Both the position numbers and the translations under genes were made by a program. This document shows positions 10,320-21,828 of a stretch of 64,000 nucleotides of DNA, piece after piece (the stretch's first letter is position 1; each line of letters begins with the position of its first letter). Location of the stretch: NCBI GenBank assembly GCA_963575745.1, contig CAUYUJ010017871.1, positions 395,725 to 459,724 of the forward strand. Direction: 5' to 3'. This DNA comes from Prorocentrum cordatum. Taxonomy: Eukaryota; Sar; Dinophyceae; Prorocentrales; Prorocentraceae. Under the pieces are notes generated by a model, which did no database searches, was not told where the DNA came from, and was given only the letters and a program-made list of their open reading frames with translations.

Positions 10320-11550
10320 TCAACGTCCGGAACAAATCCCCGAAGACGGCCCAAGATGGCCTCCAAGAGGGCCAAGATGGCGCAAGATGGCTTCCAAGTT
10401 CGCCCAAGATGGTCAAATATGGCCTCCAAGACGGCCCAAGAGGGTCCAAGATGGCTCCCAGACCGAACAAAGAAGCATCCAGGACGGCCCAAGATGGCCT
10501 CAAAATGGCCCAAGACAGCCGCATAGGCCCCCTAAGAGGCCTCCAAGACAGCCCAAGAGGCCTCCAAGAGGGCCTCCAGGGGGCCCGAAGAGGCCCAACT
10601 CATTAATTATCGTAAAGGTTTTCAACAGGATGTGTGCATTTGCTTCTGTTCGGCCTTCCGACGGCCCGAGACGCCCCAAGAGCCCCCAAAGATCGCTCCA
10701 AGCTCGCCCACGAGGCCTCCAAGATGGCCCCAGAACGGCCCAAGAGGCCCCCAAAACTGCCCCAAGAGGGCCCCAAGAGGCCTCCAAAACGCCAAAGATT
10801 GCCTCCAAGACGGCCCTGGAGCACTCCAAAAGGCCCCAAGCAGGCCCAGAGAGGCCCCCACGACGGCTTCCGAGGGCGTCAGACGGGCCCGGAGGCCACC
10901 AAGACTGCCCCAAGAGGGCCCCACGAGGCCTCCAAAACGCCAAGTATTGCCTCCCAAACGGCCCTGGAGCACCCCAAGAGGCCCCAAGCAGGCCCAGAGA
11001 GGCCCCCAAGACGGCTCCCAAGGGCGTCAGACGGGCCAGGAGGCAACCAAGACGGCCAAAGATGGCCTCAAGATGGCCCAAGACAGCCGCATAGGCCCCC
11101 AAGAGGTTTCCAAGACGGCCCAAGAGGCGCCTCCAAGAGGCTCCAGGAAGGCCCGAAGAGGCCAAAATCATTTAATCTCCGTAAGTGTTTAAAGGATTTA
11201 TGCATTTGCTTCTGTTCGGCCTTCCGACGGCCCGAGACGCCCCAAGAGCCCCCCAAGATCCCCCCAGAGGCCTCCAAAATGGCCCCAGAACGGCCCAAGA
11301 GGCCCCCAAGACTGCCCCAAGAGGGCCAAAACGGCCCATGAGGTGGCCTCCAATACGGCACCCCAAGAGGGCCCCAAGCCGGCCCAGAGAGGCCCCCAAG
11401 ACGGCGTCCGACAGTGTCAGACGGGCCAGAAATGCCCAAAGGCGGCCAAAGAGGCTCTCGAGAAGCCTACGAATGGCCGCTCAAGGAAGCCCCAGGAAGC
11501 TCCCAGGAGGCCTCAAGAGTGCCCCCAGAGGCTCCCGGGATGCCCCGTCC
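10320..11550. repeat. Tandem ~560-bp duplications in a CCAAGAGGCC field
   Basis: The order CCGCATAGGCCCCC, CCCGAAGAGGCC, CATTTGCTTCTGTTCGGCC, TTCCGACGGCCCGAGACGCC is present at about 10515-10680 and again at 11088-11240. The CGTCAGACGGGCC segment occurs at 10878, 11025 and 11416. The basic CCAAGAGG units are the same as in 8.7-10 kb. Confidence 0.75.
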
Positions 11551-11639
11551 TGCTCCCTCCTCCTCCTCCTCCTGCTGATCTTCCCCGCCACCCTCCCCAC
11601 GTGTTTCCCGAAGGGTTTCTACAATGCTGGGGGATCGCA

Positions 11640-11740
11640 TGGCCCGATAGCTTGGCAGAGCTCTTGCCACAATGCTCGGCCACATGGGCGACTCCAACAG
11701 GCAGGGGGATGCTGTGATTGGCCGTAGGCGTCTTCGATGC
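11640..11740. repeat. GATAGCTTGGC...GCCGTAGGC repeat, copy 2
   Basis: GGCCCGATAGCTTGGC, CGGCCACATGGGCGACTCC and GATTGGCCGTAGGCGTC match copy 1 at 10080-10185 in order and spacing. Confidence 0.55.
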
Positions 11741-11744
11741 ATGT

Positions 11745-12475
11745 ACGCATACGCACATAAACATTGTTCACTGGGCACACACAAATATTTATGTTGATAT
11801 GTACATGTGTATATACATATGTATGTACATCTGAATATATGTATAGTTCGTTCGCTCGCTCGAAAGCTAGATCGCTCTACCAACACATTTATACCGTCTG
11901 GTTGTATCAATGCCGCTCGACAGTCACACATACACATGCACACACAAACACACATACATACGCGCATGCATACATTCCTATACATACATGCATACATGCA
12001 TGCATCCACTCATCCATACACACAAGCATGCATACAACCAAACACGCACTCGTACACACGTAATTACATACATAAATATATGCATACACACATATGCGTA
12101 CTTACACACATGTATGCACATACATACATACATACACACATACATACATACAGACATGCAGACATACATACATGTATACGTACAGCCATGTCTGCATGCA
12201 TACATACGTACACCTACATACGTGCACACATTCATACATCCATAAAGAACATACATACGTCCATACATACACAAGCACACATGCACATGCACATACATAC
12301 ATACATACATACATACATACATACAGACATACAGACATACATACACACATACACGCATACGCGCACAGACATAAATACATACATACATACATACATACAT
12401 ACATACAGACATACGTACATACATACACGTACATACATACACATACAGACATATACATATACAAACACACATCGT
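11745..12475. repeat. (ACAT)n tetranucleotide array
   Basis: ACAT/ATAC repeats with ACAC and ACAG variants, densest at 11920-12470. The frames it opens on both strands are rejected as genes. Confidence 0.95.
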
Positions 12476-12479
12476 GAGG

Positions 12480-13240
12480 CAACGTAATCGGCAGATAGAC
12501 GTAACGCTAGACGGATAGCTGTACTGATATCATTGACTAACCCTCTATATACATATATAGCTATGGCGCGATGCAGAGAAACATATCACGATATCGATCG
12601 GTGTATGTGCATGCCGAGAGATACACATGTCGATAGCGATGTTCAGTTGTGTGCATGTACATATATATATATATGTATCTGCATACACATCTACATACTG
12701 ACAATTCGCCTTATGGCCGGTCGAGGGTTCACAGGCCTCCCACCCCCAAAAGGGATGGGTCCCAGGGATCCACAGCCCCCCCCTCCCAGATGGGATGCGG
12801 GGTATGACGACGACGACGCCGACGCCGACGGAAGACGACGACGACGAACCTTCCCACACCCACAAGCGGAGGAGGGGAAGCACCGGCACCCCCCACCACG
12901 CCACGCATTCAGGACCACAACCACACGGGGTGGGGGCGATCCCATTCACAAGGCCTTCGCGAGGCTCACGGGGGTGCCCATCCAGCGGGAGGCAGCGGGA
13001 GGGTGGGATCAATCCAATATGCATTGGGGAGATGGCCGCCAAGCCTAGGTTATATGTTTGTATATACGTATACGTATAGCGAGCCCGACCCGACGCCGAT
13101 CGCAAACTGGAAGGTGCAACGATCCCCAAAACCTCATTCTCCCTCGAGACGTTGTCTTATTGGTATCCAGATTTCCGCCTCCGCTCCCTCCGATCAGCTG
13201 TCCAATCCATCCACTGCATGTACAATCCTCGTATGTACGG
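12480..13240. other. No gene seen
   Basis: Contains a short (TA)n run near 12660 and a GACGACG-rich stretch near 12808-12850. I find no supportable coding region. Confidence 0.4.
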
Positions 13241-13244
13241 GTAT

Positions 13245-13489
13245 AGCTCTCTCTCCCTCTCTCCCTCCCTCCGTTTCTCTGTCTCTCTCTCTCTATATCT
13301 CTCCCTCTCCACCTCCCTTCCCTCCCACGCTGCTGTCTCCAGTCTTCCAGCCCTCTCGACCCACTGACCGCTGTATTAGTCTCTGCACTCCCCACACCCT
13401 CTATTATGACCGCTGCTTCTGCTCCCACTACTCGGAGGTCTGTCGACGCTCATTACTCTCTATGCTGTCTGTGCTATCGCTCCGCTCCC

Positions 13490-13545
<56 letters not shown>

Positions 13546-13620
13546 GATCCCACTTTCTCTCTCTCTCTCTCTTTCTCACTCTCCCTCTATATGATCGAAT
13601 AAATCTCTCTTTCTATGTCG

Positions 13621-13672
<52 letters not shown>

Positions 13673-13700
13673 GTCTGTCTGTCTGTCCTCTGTCTGTTTC
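13245..13700. repeat. (CT)n tracts and (GTCT)n array
   Basis: CT-rich sequence with dense CTCTCT blocks at 13250-13310 and 13490-13600. A clean (GTCT)n array lies at about 13617-13690. Confidence 0.95.
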
Positions 13701-14612
13701 TCGCCTTCTCTTTTCTCCCAGCATATGTATGCATGTATGTGCACGGCGCCAAAACCTCGCGTCGCGCTGCGCACCATCCTCACTGTCATTGGTTGTTTTT
13801 TGGGTCAGATGCCTACGCTACCCGTGTTTTGCCTTCGCTACGCCATCTGCGCTCTTATGCGCTCTTCACGCTCCCTGCACTCTCACCACCTTGTGGATGA
13901 CCGACTCTACGTGCATCTTTCCGTACTCTCTGGGCGCTCTCCGCCCTTTTCAAATCTCACGCTCCATACCCCTCAATCTCCACACGTTTTGCGCCCTCTA
14001 CGCTCCATGCGCTCTCAACGTCTCACTCACTTCCGGAGCCCGAATTCTACGGCTCGAATCCGGACCACAAGAACCTGGCCGCCCATCGAGATCTGAGGCC
14101 CTCTTCACCAAACTTGTGCAACCTCCGCTGGGGCCCGCTCAATGCAAGCACGCACCGACCGTGGAAAAACTGAAAAATTGGGACGACCGCGACTTTAGCA
14201 GTCCAGGCGGCCGCAACTATCCCCCTGCTGCTCCCTCTCCCGCGTCTTCCCGAGCCCCGCGCGTCTTGGTGAGGCTTCGCCGCCAGCACGCCGACGGCCC
14301 TGGCCGGCCGACAGCGCGGGGCGGGAGTGGCAGCGGCGAGTGCTCGAAGAATCGAGGCATGGCAGGCCCGCGTCGTGCCGACTTGCGCCGCGCTTTCTGA
14401 CACCGCGTGGATGGTTTAACCTTTTCCTTCCTCCCCCCACAATGAGCGCGGCCGAAGAACACGAGCACACACGCAAGGCCTGCCCAGAGGCAAAACCTCA
14501 CGGGCAAGAGAAGCTCTCGACCGAACATCTGATCCGCTTCCCTGCGCGGGGGGCATGTGTCCAATGACGGAAACCCTGAACCCAAACAAAAACGTTGTCA
14601 TTTCTCGGGGGC
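13701..14612. other. No gene seen
   Basis: Mixed GC-rich sequence. Open frames overlap on both strands and none shows a recognisable motif. Confidence 0.4.
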
Positions 14613-14720
14613 GCATCCGTTACTTCCGCCGCCTTCCGCCGAGCTTCCGCCGGCTTCCGCTGGCGGAGGCAGCCTCGCTTTACTTCCGCCGACCTTCCGC
14701 CGCCCTTCCGCCGAGGAAGA
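14613..14720. repeat. CTTCCGCCG minisatellite
   Basis: About ten degenerate copies of a 9-11-bp unit, (A/C)CTTCCGCCG. One inverted spot (GCTGGCGGAGG) lies in the middle. Confidence 0.8.
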
Positions 14721-15109
14721 GATGACAATTCCTTCGATCCTCGAAGGCAAGGCCCTTTCTGGAACGCCTCACGTCCTCGTGTTGTGGAAAACAACAATGG
14801 AGAGGAAGCACGATGCCACATACTTCCCAGATGTCGAACACATGTTTTGACCATGTCTTGAACACGCTCAACACATAGTTTCAATGTGGTTTGAGCATTT
14901 TCCTACATTTTTATACACGCTTTTAATGTTGAATGATAGGGTTGTTAGGGTGTCCATTGTCATGGCATCCACAACCCTCATGCGTCGTTTAACCTTTGAC
15001 GATCCGTCGAGATCGGCCAACGGCCCGAGCCGCGAAGGACCCCATGGGATGCCGCTGCGCCGTGCTCGAGGGCTGGGCGCAAGAGAACGGCGCTCGCCGT
15101 CCCCCCTTG

Positions 15110-15510
15110 GGCGGGGGGAGGAGGGTGGAGGAGGAGGGGGAGGAGGAGGAGGAGGATGAGGAGGAGGAGGAGGAGGAGGAGGAGGACTAGGAGTAGGAGT
15201 AGGAGGAGGAGTAGGAGTAGGAGGAGGAGGAGGAGGATGAGGAGGAGGAGGAGGAGGAGGAGGAGAGGGAGGAGGAGGAGGAGGAGGAGGAGGAGAGGAG
15301 GAGGAGGAGGAGGAGGAGGAGGAGGAGGAGGAGGAGGAGGAGGAGGAGGAGGAGGAGGAGGAGGAGGAGGAGAGGAGGAGGAGGAGGAGGAGGAGGAGGA
15401 GGAGAGGAGGAGAGGAGGAGGGAGGAGGAGGAGGAGGAGAGGAGGGAGGAGGAGGAGGAGGAGGAGGAGGAGGAGGAGGAGGAGGAGGAGGAGGAGGAGG
15501 AGGAGGAGCG
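15110..15510. repeat. (GGA)n array
   Basis: About 400 bp of GGA triplets, purine-only on the plus strand, with a few TAG and TGA interruptions. A short (TA)n run follows at about 15547-15560. Confidence 0.95.
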
Positions 15511-15989
15511 CTGTTCATGGAGGGAAGGGTCAATTCTACATAAAGATATATATATATATAGAGAGAGGGAGTGACTGGGATAGGGGTCTCCATCAGATCA
15601 GAGCTGCTTGTTCCCCGCACGAGGGGCGCCACCTCGTGCGGGGCCCACCGCCAGGAGACCCCCCTCAAACCACAGAAGGTAACACCGAACTCCCCATCGG
15701 CTGCGGCAAGACGGGCGCGCCTGGCCTCTGCCTCGGCTCTGGCCCGCACGACCCTGGACGACGGGGCCTCGGCCTGCGCTCGGCCCTCGCAGCCAAAAGC
15801 TGTCCAGCAGGCCTGGAGATCGAAGCGTGCGGCGGCCATGCGCCGCGAAGAAGGTGGCAGGCGGCTCGGGCTGCTCTCGCGACCGTCGACACCGATCCCA
15901 AACAAATACCGACCAGCGCCTTCGGGTGGCCTCTGAAGGGGGTCGTGGGCTCGTCCAAGACCACCGCCGAGTCCTGAAGGTGGATCCGT

Positions 15990-16655
15990 TCACGCAAGCG
16001 CTTCCGAGCCGTGTGGAGCGGGCCCCCTTGTGAGCCCTCTGGAACCTCCACAGGTCTTGCAGAGGCCCTTCTGCTTCGTGTCAACCGCAAAATAGTAGCA
16101 GGTCGAGCAAAACAAGAGAGGGCCCTCGCCTGGAACCCCTGGTTCCAACATCGATTGGCCCGGCAGGGCCCCAGGGCTGAGCTCTCCGAGCCCATAACCC
16201 TCATCTTCCAACACCTCAGTGTCACCAACGTCGTCTGCCTCCTGGTCACCCTCGGCCTCCACACTCCCGCCCGAAGGGGCAGCAGCAACGGCACCAGGAG
16301 GGTCAGCAGAAGGAGGGGTCGGGGGGCGGACGGTGGAGGTGGGGCCTCCGCGTAAAGACTGTAGGAAGCTGTCGGCAATCGTGCCGAAGTCGATTCATAT
16401 GACGGCATCTAGCCCCAGATGGTCCTGCATGCCTGAGTCCACCGTCCTGGTGGCTAGCATGGCGCTGAACTTGGCCGCGTGGGATGCGACTTCCAGACAA
16501 CCTTCTAGAAACTGCACATCTCCTTCCGACGCGGCTCCGACACTGGCCCCTAGCTTCGCATACTGATCCGCCATCTGGTTGCCTTCGACATCAAACTGCG
16601 ACAACACCCCCGCTCCCCAACCTGACGCATACCGCAATGGCTTTTCACATGCGAG
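15990..16655 (-). pseudogene. RNase H end and zinc-ribbon tail of retroelement
   Basis: Reading down from 16655, the frame gives VEGNQMADQYAKLGAS, which fits the last RNase H motif (GN..AD..AK.GA). It ends at a TGA (16397-16395). The same frame reopens at 16394 and runs to 15990 with an acidic linker and CSTCYYFAVDTKQKGLCKTC, a CxxC...CxxC zinc ribbon. One stop therefore interrupts an otherwise continuous C-terminal region. An upstream stop near 16675 closes the frame at the other side. The function is inferred from family context only. Confidence 0.5.
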
Positions 16656-17882
16656 AAACGCCTTTGTTCAAAGTCATCTCTCGCGTGCACACGGCGCCAC
16701 ATGTGGGCGATGAGGTCGAGAATTCAGTGGGGGCCACGCCGCAGATCGCCCCCAGAAAAAAAGACGGTCCGCCGGGAAAAAAACATAAGACCAGCCTGTG
16801 GAGCGCAGCGTTGGGAATCGAGAGTTGAGCCCCAGGGAGGGAGAAGGAGGAACTATGGAGCTACTGGTGTGGCGGCAGTGTCTGTTACTCTGGAAGCAGC
16901 TATATACCCTGCTGCTGGTTCGTGCCTCGGTCACGCTTGGCACGTTCTGCTCTATTGAGAACCTTGGGCCAAATACCGCGGCTGATAATGTTGAGATAAT
17001 CAACCGGGTAACCTGGAACAGCTCTTGCACATTCGACGCCTAATCTGCACAACTGCTGCGAAGCCTAACGCCTGCAAAACGAAAAAAAAACAAAAAAAAC
17101 GAGCTCCAATCCCGCATGCTACATGACAGTGCGAGTGTCGCGCAAGACCCCCCTGGAGATGTGCGCCCTTTCCCTCGGGCTGACACCTTCCACGCCAATT
17201 AAACTGAAGCAGGGGGTGTTAAGCCAATAAGCGTTGGCCACGACAGAAGCGGAGCCCCGACACCTGGTACAGCTCTTATAGAGTTCGCGAGGTAATACTG
17301 AGCAGCAAGAGTGGCACAACCGCTGGCCGCGAACGCTATCAACGTTACATCTGCGACGACGTAAACCTCGATCCCTGGAGCACAGCCCCTTCAGCTCGGA
17401 TGGTCTCGAGGGTACTCTGAAGGATGCGCATACGGACTGCGAAAGCTGTAAATGCGTTCTGCTGAATATGTTCACGCGCACTCCCGGGGAGACGGGACGC
17501 TCGTGCCCCTCCGGCGGGAGGTCATCAACTATAGTGTTACCGTGCACTATATGGTTCTATGCGCTTTGCGTTCGACAGTGTTTTCGGCTGTTACATGAAA
17601 GGAAGCGACGTGGACCAAACAAGAAGAATAACCGCGCCTCTGGACCTCCTCTTTGCCTATGCGCCACCAAAAGTCAGCGTCTGGGCCCGCTGGCCGATGC
17701 CAGCGCCTATCGAACCAGCCTGAATACACACACAAACACACACAACACACACAAACATGTTCTTATCGGTGGTGCGTACGACCAAAACCGTTAGATCGAC
17801 GGAAGCACGCGAGCAAACAAACGAGCCCCTCGGGCGACCGTTTGCGGAGGGCCCGGCCGGGGCCCCCACGCCCCGACAGAAA
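16656..17882. other. Unassigned stretch between retroelement pieces
   Basis: I find no supportable gene. There are short A-runs near 17079-17100 and a CACACA-rich stretch near 17727-17757. It may be an insertion separating the two RNase H pieces. Confidence 0.35.
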
Positions 17883-18275
17883 TCAGCAGGGGCCCAGCGA
17901 GGAACTTGAGGCCAGCCCTTGCCCTATCCTGCTGGGCAGCGGGCGGTGGATGGCCTCGCCCCCGCTAGCGTCTCCGATGACAAACACAGGCGCGCGAGAC
18001 GGCCCTTGGCCTAGATGGGGCCCATAATTGCCAGAGGAGGCCCGCTGCTCGCTGGCTGGGGCTTCAGGGGCTTCGGCCCACTTGCTAGGCAAGGGACCCC
18101 TGAGCAAAACAAGAAAGGGCTCACTCTCTGGCTGCGCGTGTGCCTTCCTCACAAATTGGTCACTCATCCTGCGCGCTGGATGTTGCTCGCCAGCGCCTGC
18201 GCGCCCCCAAACTCGATGGCAGCTGGTCTCGATTTCCGCGCAGCCTGCAGGACGTGCGGGGCATGTTGCCGTCAA
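17883..18275 (-). pseudogene. RNase H N-terminal piece of retroelement
   Basis: The frame includes PSKWAEAPEAP and then VFVIGDASGGEAIHRPLPSR. The second fits the first RNase H block (hydrophobic strand, catalytic Asp, small residues) seen after the reverse transcriptase in many LINE polyproteins. It ends at a stop at 17883. Alignment to curated RNase H would settle this. Confidence 0.4.
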
Positions 18276-18311
18276 AACCTGCTTGCATCTCGTCAGTCGT
18301 CGAGCTCGAGG

Positions 18312-19170
18312 CTATGATGCCCCAGCCGCGGTGGTGCGCAGCAAGCCCGACAGACGGGCGCCGCCTGGGGCCTGGGCACACTCGCCGAGCAACCTCCGAC
18401 ACGGGCGGTCACTAGCTCTGCGTTCCATGCCCGCACCGTCGAAGTGCGCGGAAGCCTCGTGCCAGGCCGTGGACTGAGCCGTGCTTCCGAACTCCTGTGC
18501 GAAACCCTCGGGAGCATCGAGCGCCGCGTAGCCCGTGACGCTGTCCAGCTGAAATTGCCGCGCTCCCTGTCCATCAGGCGCGGCCCAACCAGCAGGATCC
18601 CTCAGGTTGCCTACCTGCTTGGAGGAGGTAGGCGATGGTGGCCGCCTGAGGTCCTCGAATATGCATGACTCTGCATGACTCGCAAGCTCCCGCGCCATCG
18701 GCTTCCACGTGGACTGCATGGTTGCGCGCGCCGACGGCTGAAACATCCATGTTGCAATCCAGAACCGTAAAGCGACACAAAACAATGTGTGCAGCGGATC
18801 TCGGCCAGCAGCCTGCAGGTCGAGCAGTGTCGCGATGCAACGTCCAATGAGACGTGGAGCGACTGCATTTGCCATCTTGCGCCGCGCCGAGGTCACGCGG
18901 CCGCCAGATGCCCCGTGCAATGGGTGCGCGTGCAAACCGGCAGCCTTTGCACCTTGTGACCGCAGACGACCAGGCACCTTGCGTCTGCGAAGCGTGCGCG
19001 CGCACCTGATAATCTTCTCTGACATAGCCTGGCGTTTGACAAGGCGCCCGATTCGCGCGGCGCGTCCGCGGCGTCCACCTCGAGAAAGATCGCCTCCCCA
19101 ATAAACTGCCTGCGCGGCCGCGCGAAGCATGCGCCCTCCGCTCGTGGGCTGTCTCACGACGTGGCGCGAT
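18312..19170 (-). pseudogene. Region distal to reverse transcriptase, highly decayed
   Basis: Open frames of 60-310 codons overlap in all three minus frames, and no single frame gives a convincing domain. Cys/His clusters occur (RHCSTCRLLAEIRCTHC in one frame). By position this should be the thumb/connection part of the retroelement protein, but sequence support is weak. Confidence 0.3.
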
Positions 19171-19895
19171 TCACCCGCGCGCGCGCAGGGGGCCGCGCCA
19201 TTGGGGGGGGATCCCGAGGCCAGCCCTCTCCATGTATTCACATGCGTCAAGAGGGCATGCTACCATCTGCATCCGAACTGGCGGGCGTGAGGCGCGACGT
19301 ATTTGACCCGGGTTATCCGCCCACGTCCGCCGAGACATGCAGACATGTGCAGACGTGATTTTCTGCGCGGCGTGAAAAATAATGAACTTCCCAAATATTG
19401 CGCCACCTGCGGGGCCCTGAACCATGGGGCGCGACGGCGAGAAAGCCTGGTCATGCGCCTCCATCTGGCGGAACGCGGGAGCATGCGTGCCCTGCGGCAG
19501 TTCCAATCCTAAAACCTCGGCGGGGTAGTCTAATCGAAGAGCTCCAATTCCCATGCGACACTGCCCCACCGTCTCACGCAAGCTCGCTATGTCCAGCATG
19601 CCGCGGGCCACCGTCGCTCCTCGTCGAACAGCGAGCTCCTCGTAGAGGGCCCGAAGGAAAAAACTTCACGCAGCGCAGCATTGCCGCGGACTGATGCGCC
19701 CCAGTGCGCCTCGCACTTGTCCGTCCAGGATCGGCCGTGGCATTCTCGAGACTTTGACCGCAAGCGCCCCGGGTGAGACAGCAAGCCGATGACCCTGTTG
19801 CCAGTGACCTTCTCGGGTTGACGCGTGCCCAGCGTGGGCGTGACCTGGTTTGGCCGTGCTTGGTGCTCCTCGCAGAGGGTGAGGGCGCTTGCCAA
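19171..19895 (-). pseudogene. Reverse transcriptase remnant
   Basis: Two frames join across a shift near 19610. The first gives PEKVTGNRVIGLLSHPGRLR, like the (Y/N)RPI.LL fingers block of non-LTR reverse transcriptases. The second gives GMLDIASLRETV, AEVLGLELP and VQGPAGGAIFGKFIIFHAA, in the place of the palm block and the Q-G primer-grip region. No YADD-type catalytic box is visible in these frames, consistent with decay. Upstream coding (20021-20420) and downstream RNase H are in the order expected for a LINE. Confidence 0.6.
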
Positions 19896-20020
19896 CTCGA
19901 CTGGGCGGCATTTTGTCAGGATCCGTGCTGCTGACCCGATCGACGCCCTGCGCTTTTGAGCGCCCGCGACGCTCGCCCCAGGTCCTCAGCAGCGATGGTC
20001 GACAAGGCTTCCCAGCTGAC

Positions 20021-20420
20021 TCAATTCCTGATGTCCTCGAAGAGCTCCTGGAGCTGGCGAGAGCCGCTGGTGGCAGACGTCAGCGCGGCCTGCCACTTCG
20101 CACTATTGGCGTCTAGGATAGCATTGGGATGTATCGGGGTGCGGTCGCCTATCTCCAGCGCGTCGCCACTGATGACGGGCTCCTGGATGGCCTGGCGCAA
20201 GACCCCTACCGCTGGCGCGGCCCCGGCCAATTCTCTGGACTCCGCGATGGATTTCAGAACGGCTCGATGATGATTGCGTTTGGCGAGGGCTTCACAGCGA
20301 AGCCCTGCGACGCCGCGCGCCGCCGCGTCTGGCAGCTCAGCGCGCGAATGGCCCCTGGATCTTTCCAATGACTCAGCCTCGCCTTCCACTGACAACGATC
20401 TTTGCGGCGAAGAATGCGAT
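20021..20420 (-). pseudogene. Retroelement linker upstream of reverse transcriptase
   Basis: The frame ends ...SGDALEIGDRTPIH, PNAILDANSAKWQAALTSA, RQLQELFEDIRN and a stop. One frame over it continues as SWEALSTIAAEDLGRASRAL. The DxNAILDANSxKWQ style resembles the segment between endonuclease and reverse transcriptase in dinoflagellate LINEs as I remember them. Confidence 0.4.
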
Positions 20421-21199
20421 TGGCACCTCTGGCGCTTGGCGAACAAGCGTGGTTGCTGTTTCCGCGAAAAGACCGTGCCGCTTGGCGCCGTTTTGCCGCT
20501 GGCGGCGCCCGTGGGGGCTGTCGGCCGTCGCGGCAACCTGCGCCCGCCAGCCTGCGACCTTTTCTCGACGGGCCGCGACGCGCAAGGGTTTGGTCCGCCG
20601 CGCTGGCCGAACTTAGAACGCAGCGGCTCGCCCCCTAATGAGCGCAGGCACTGGCTGCCCGTGGCGCGCGTGCATGGCGCGCTCAAATGAACGAACCAAA
20701 CTACAGCGCATGGAGCTGACGCGCGGGGGGGCAGGCGACAGGTTCCGGGGCCAAAACGCTGCGGAGGCAGCAGCAGCAGCAGGCGCGGGGGAATGGGGCG
20801 ATTTCTGGGTGAACCCGATCGATTTCTTAGCCTCGGACCAGGTGGCCTCGGGCACTGCGGGAGGAACCGAGCCCGCTGTGTCGGGATCGTTGCGTGGCTC
20901 CTCCTCCTGGTGAGACCTGGGCGCCTAGGCAAGGGCTTCGACGTCGGGCGCAATTGCCTGCGTCTCGAAGGTCTGGCTGTCCGACTGGCATCACCATATC
21001 GTGAAACAGACTGGTCGGCGGGGGTGGCGGGGCTGAAGGTGGGTTCGCGCGCCCGCGGGTGGAACTCATTCGGGCGCGCGGCAGCGCTCGCCATTGCATA
21101 ATCGAAGCGCGGGATTGTTGACCCCCTCGGCGTGCAGGTGAAATCGGTATTGCAACGCAAAATGGCACCCTGTCTTCTCTACGAGGCCTGTCTTGGAAA

Positions 21200-21684
21200 T
21201 CGCGGATGGGTTGACTTTCCAATCGACAACTACGATCCAAGGAAGCTGAAGCGGTCTGAGAAGGACATGCCTCGGGACATTCTGGTCTCTGAAACCGATG
21301 GGCGAATGCCCGCAGAAAGTGATCGCAACAAGGGAATCGAATGTTTAGCGTAATCTGCGCAGGCACGAACCCGTCGAAACAATTGCGGCGATCTGCATTC
21401 GGTCCATTCGCAGCGCGGGAGCAGTCTGCTATCTGCGCCGGCTCGTGACGAGCTGGCAAACAAAAACGCCAATCTGATTCGATATCAATCTGCTTGCGTC
21501 TAGACTTGGGCCAATCTGCGTTGGCGAACAGCTTGAGCCCCTGGTCTCTGGCGCCCTTGCGCCACTGAGCGATGGATGCATACGAGACGTGTGTCCCGCA
21601 AAGCGCTGTGTAGTCGGACGGGCCATTGCGCGGGCCGACGCGCCCCCGCGCCTTGTCGCCCATAGTCGGGATGTTCGAGAACAA
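21200..21684 (-). pseudogene. Endonuclease-like block of retroelement
   Basis: The frame contains CGTHVSYASIAQWRKGARDQ, LKLFANADWPKSRRKQ and ESDWRF. A QETH-like motif followed by W and an aromatic-rich strand is typical of the AP-type endonuclease start of non-LTR elements. Here the catalytic Glu position reads Gly (CGTH), another sign of decay. Its place between the N-terminal region and the linker agrees with a LINE. Confidence 0.5.
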
Positions 21685-21828
21685 TCAACAGCTAGACGAG
21701 TCTGCCGAACTGGGTGAAGTAGCTCCAGTGCTGGCACTGCCAGATGTACTGGCATTTGTTTGTAGACGCCGAACCCGTGGCGTCGCCGGGCCTTCCGGCC
21801 GCGGCGTCGCCGGGCCTTCCGCGGGCAG

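Noticed and set aside
8572-11094. Several 180-250-codon Pro/Arg/Lys-rich frames
   Set aside because: They follow the CCAAGACGGCC repeats, occur on both strands, and show no codon bias or domains.
14868-15905. 345-codon minus-strand frame
   Set aside because: Its middle is the (GGA)n array read as poly-Pro/Ser. The ends have no domain.
16303-16500. 65-codon minus-strand frame over the RNase H tail
   Set aside because: Out of frame with the VEGNQMADQYAKLGAS reading. Treated as a shadow.
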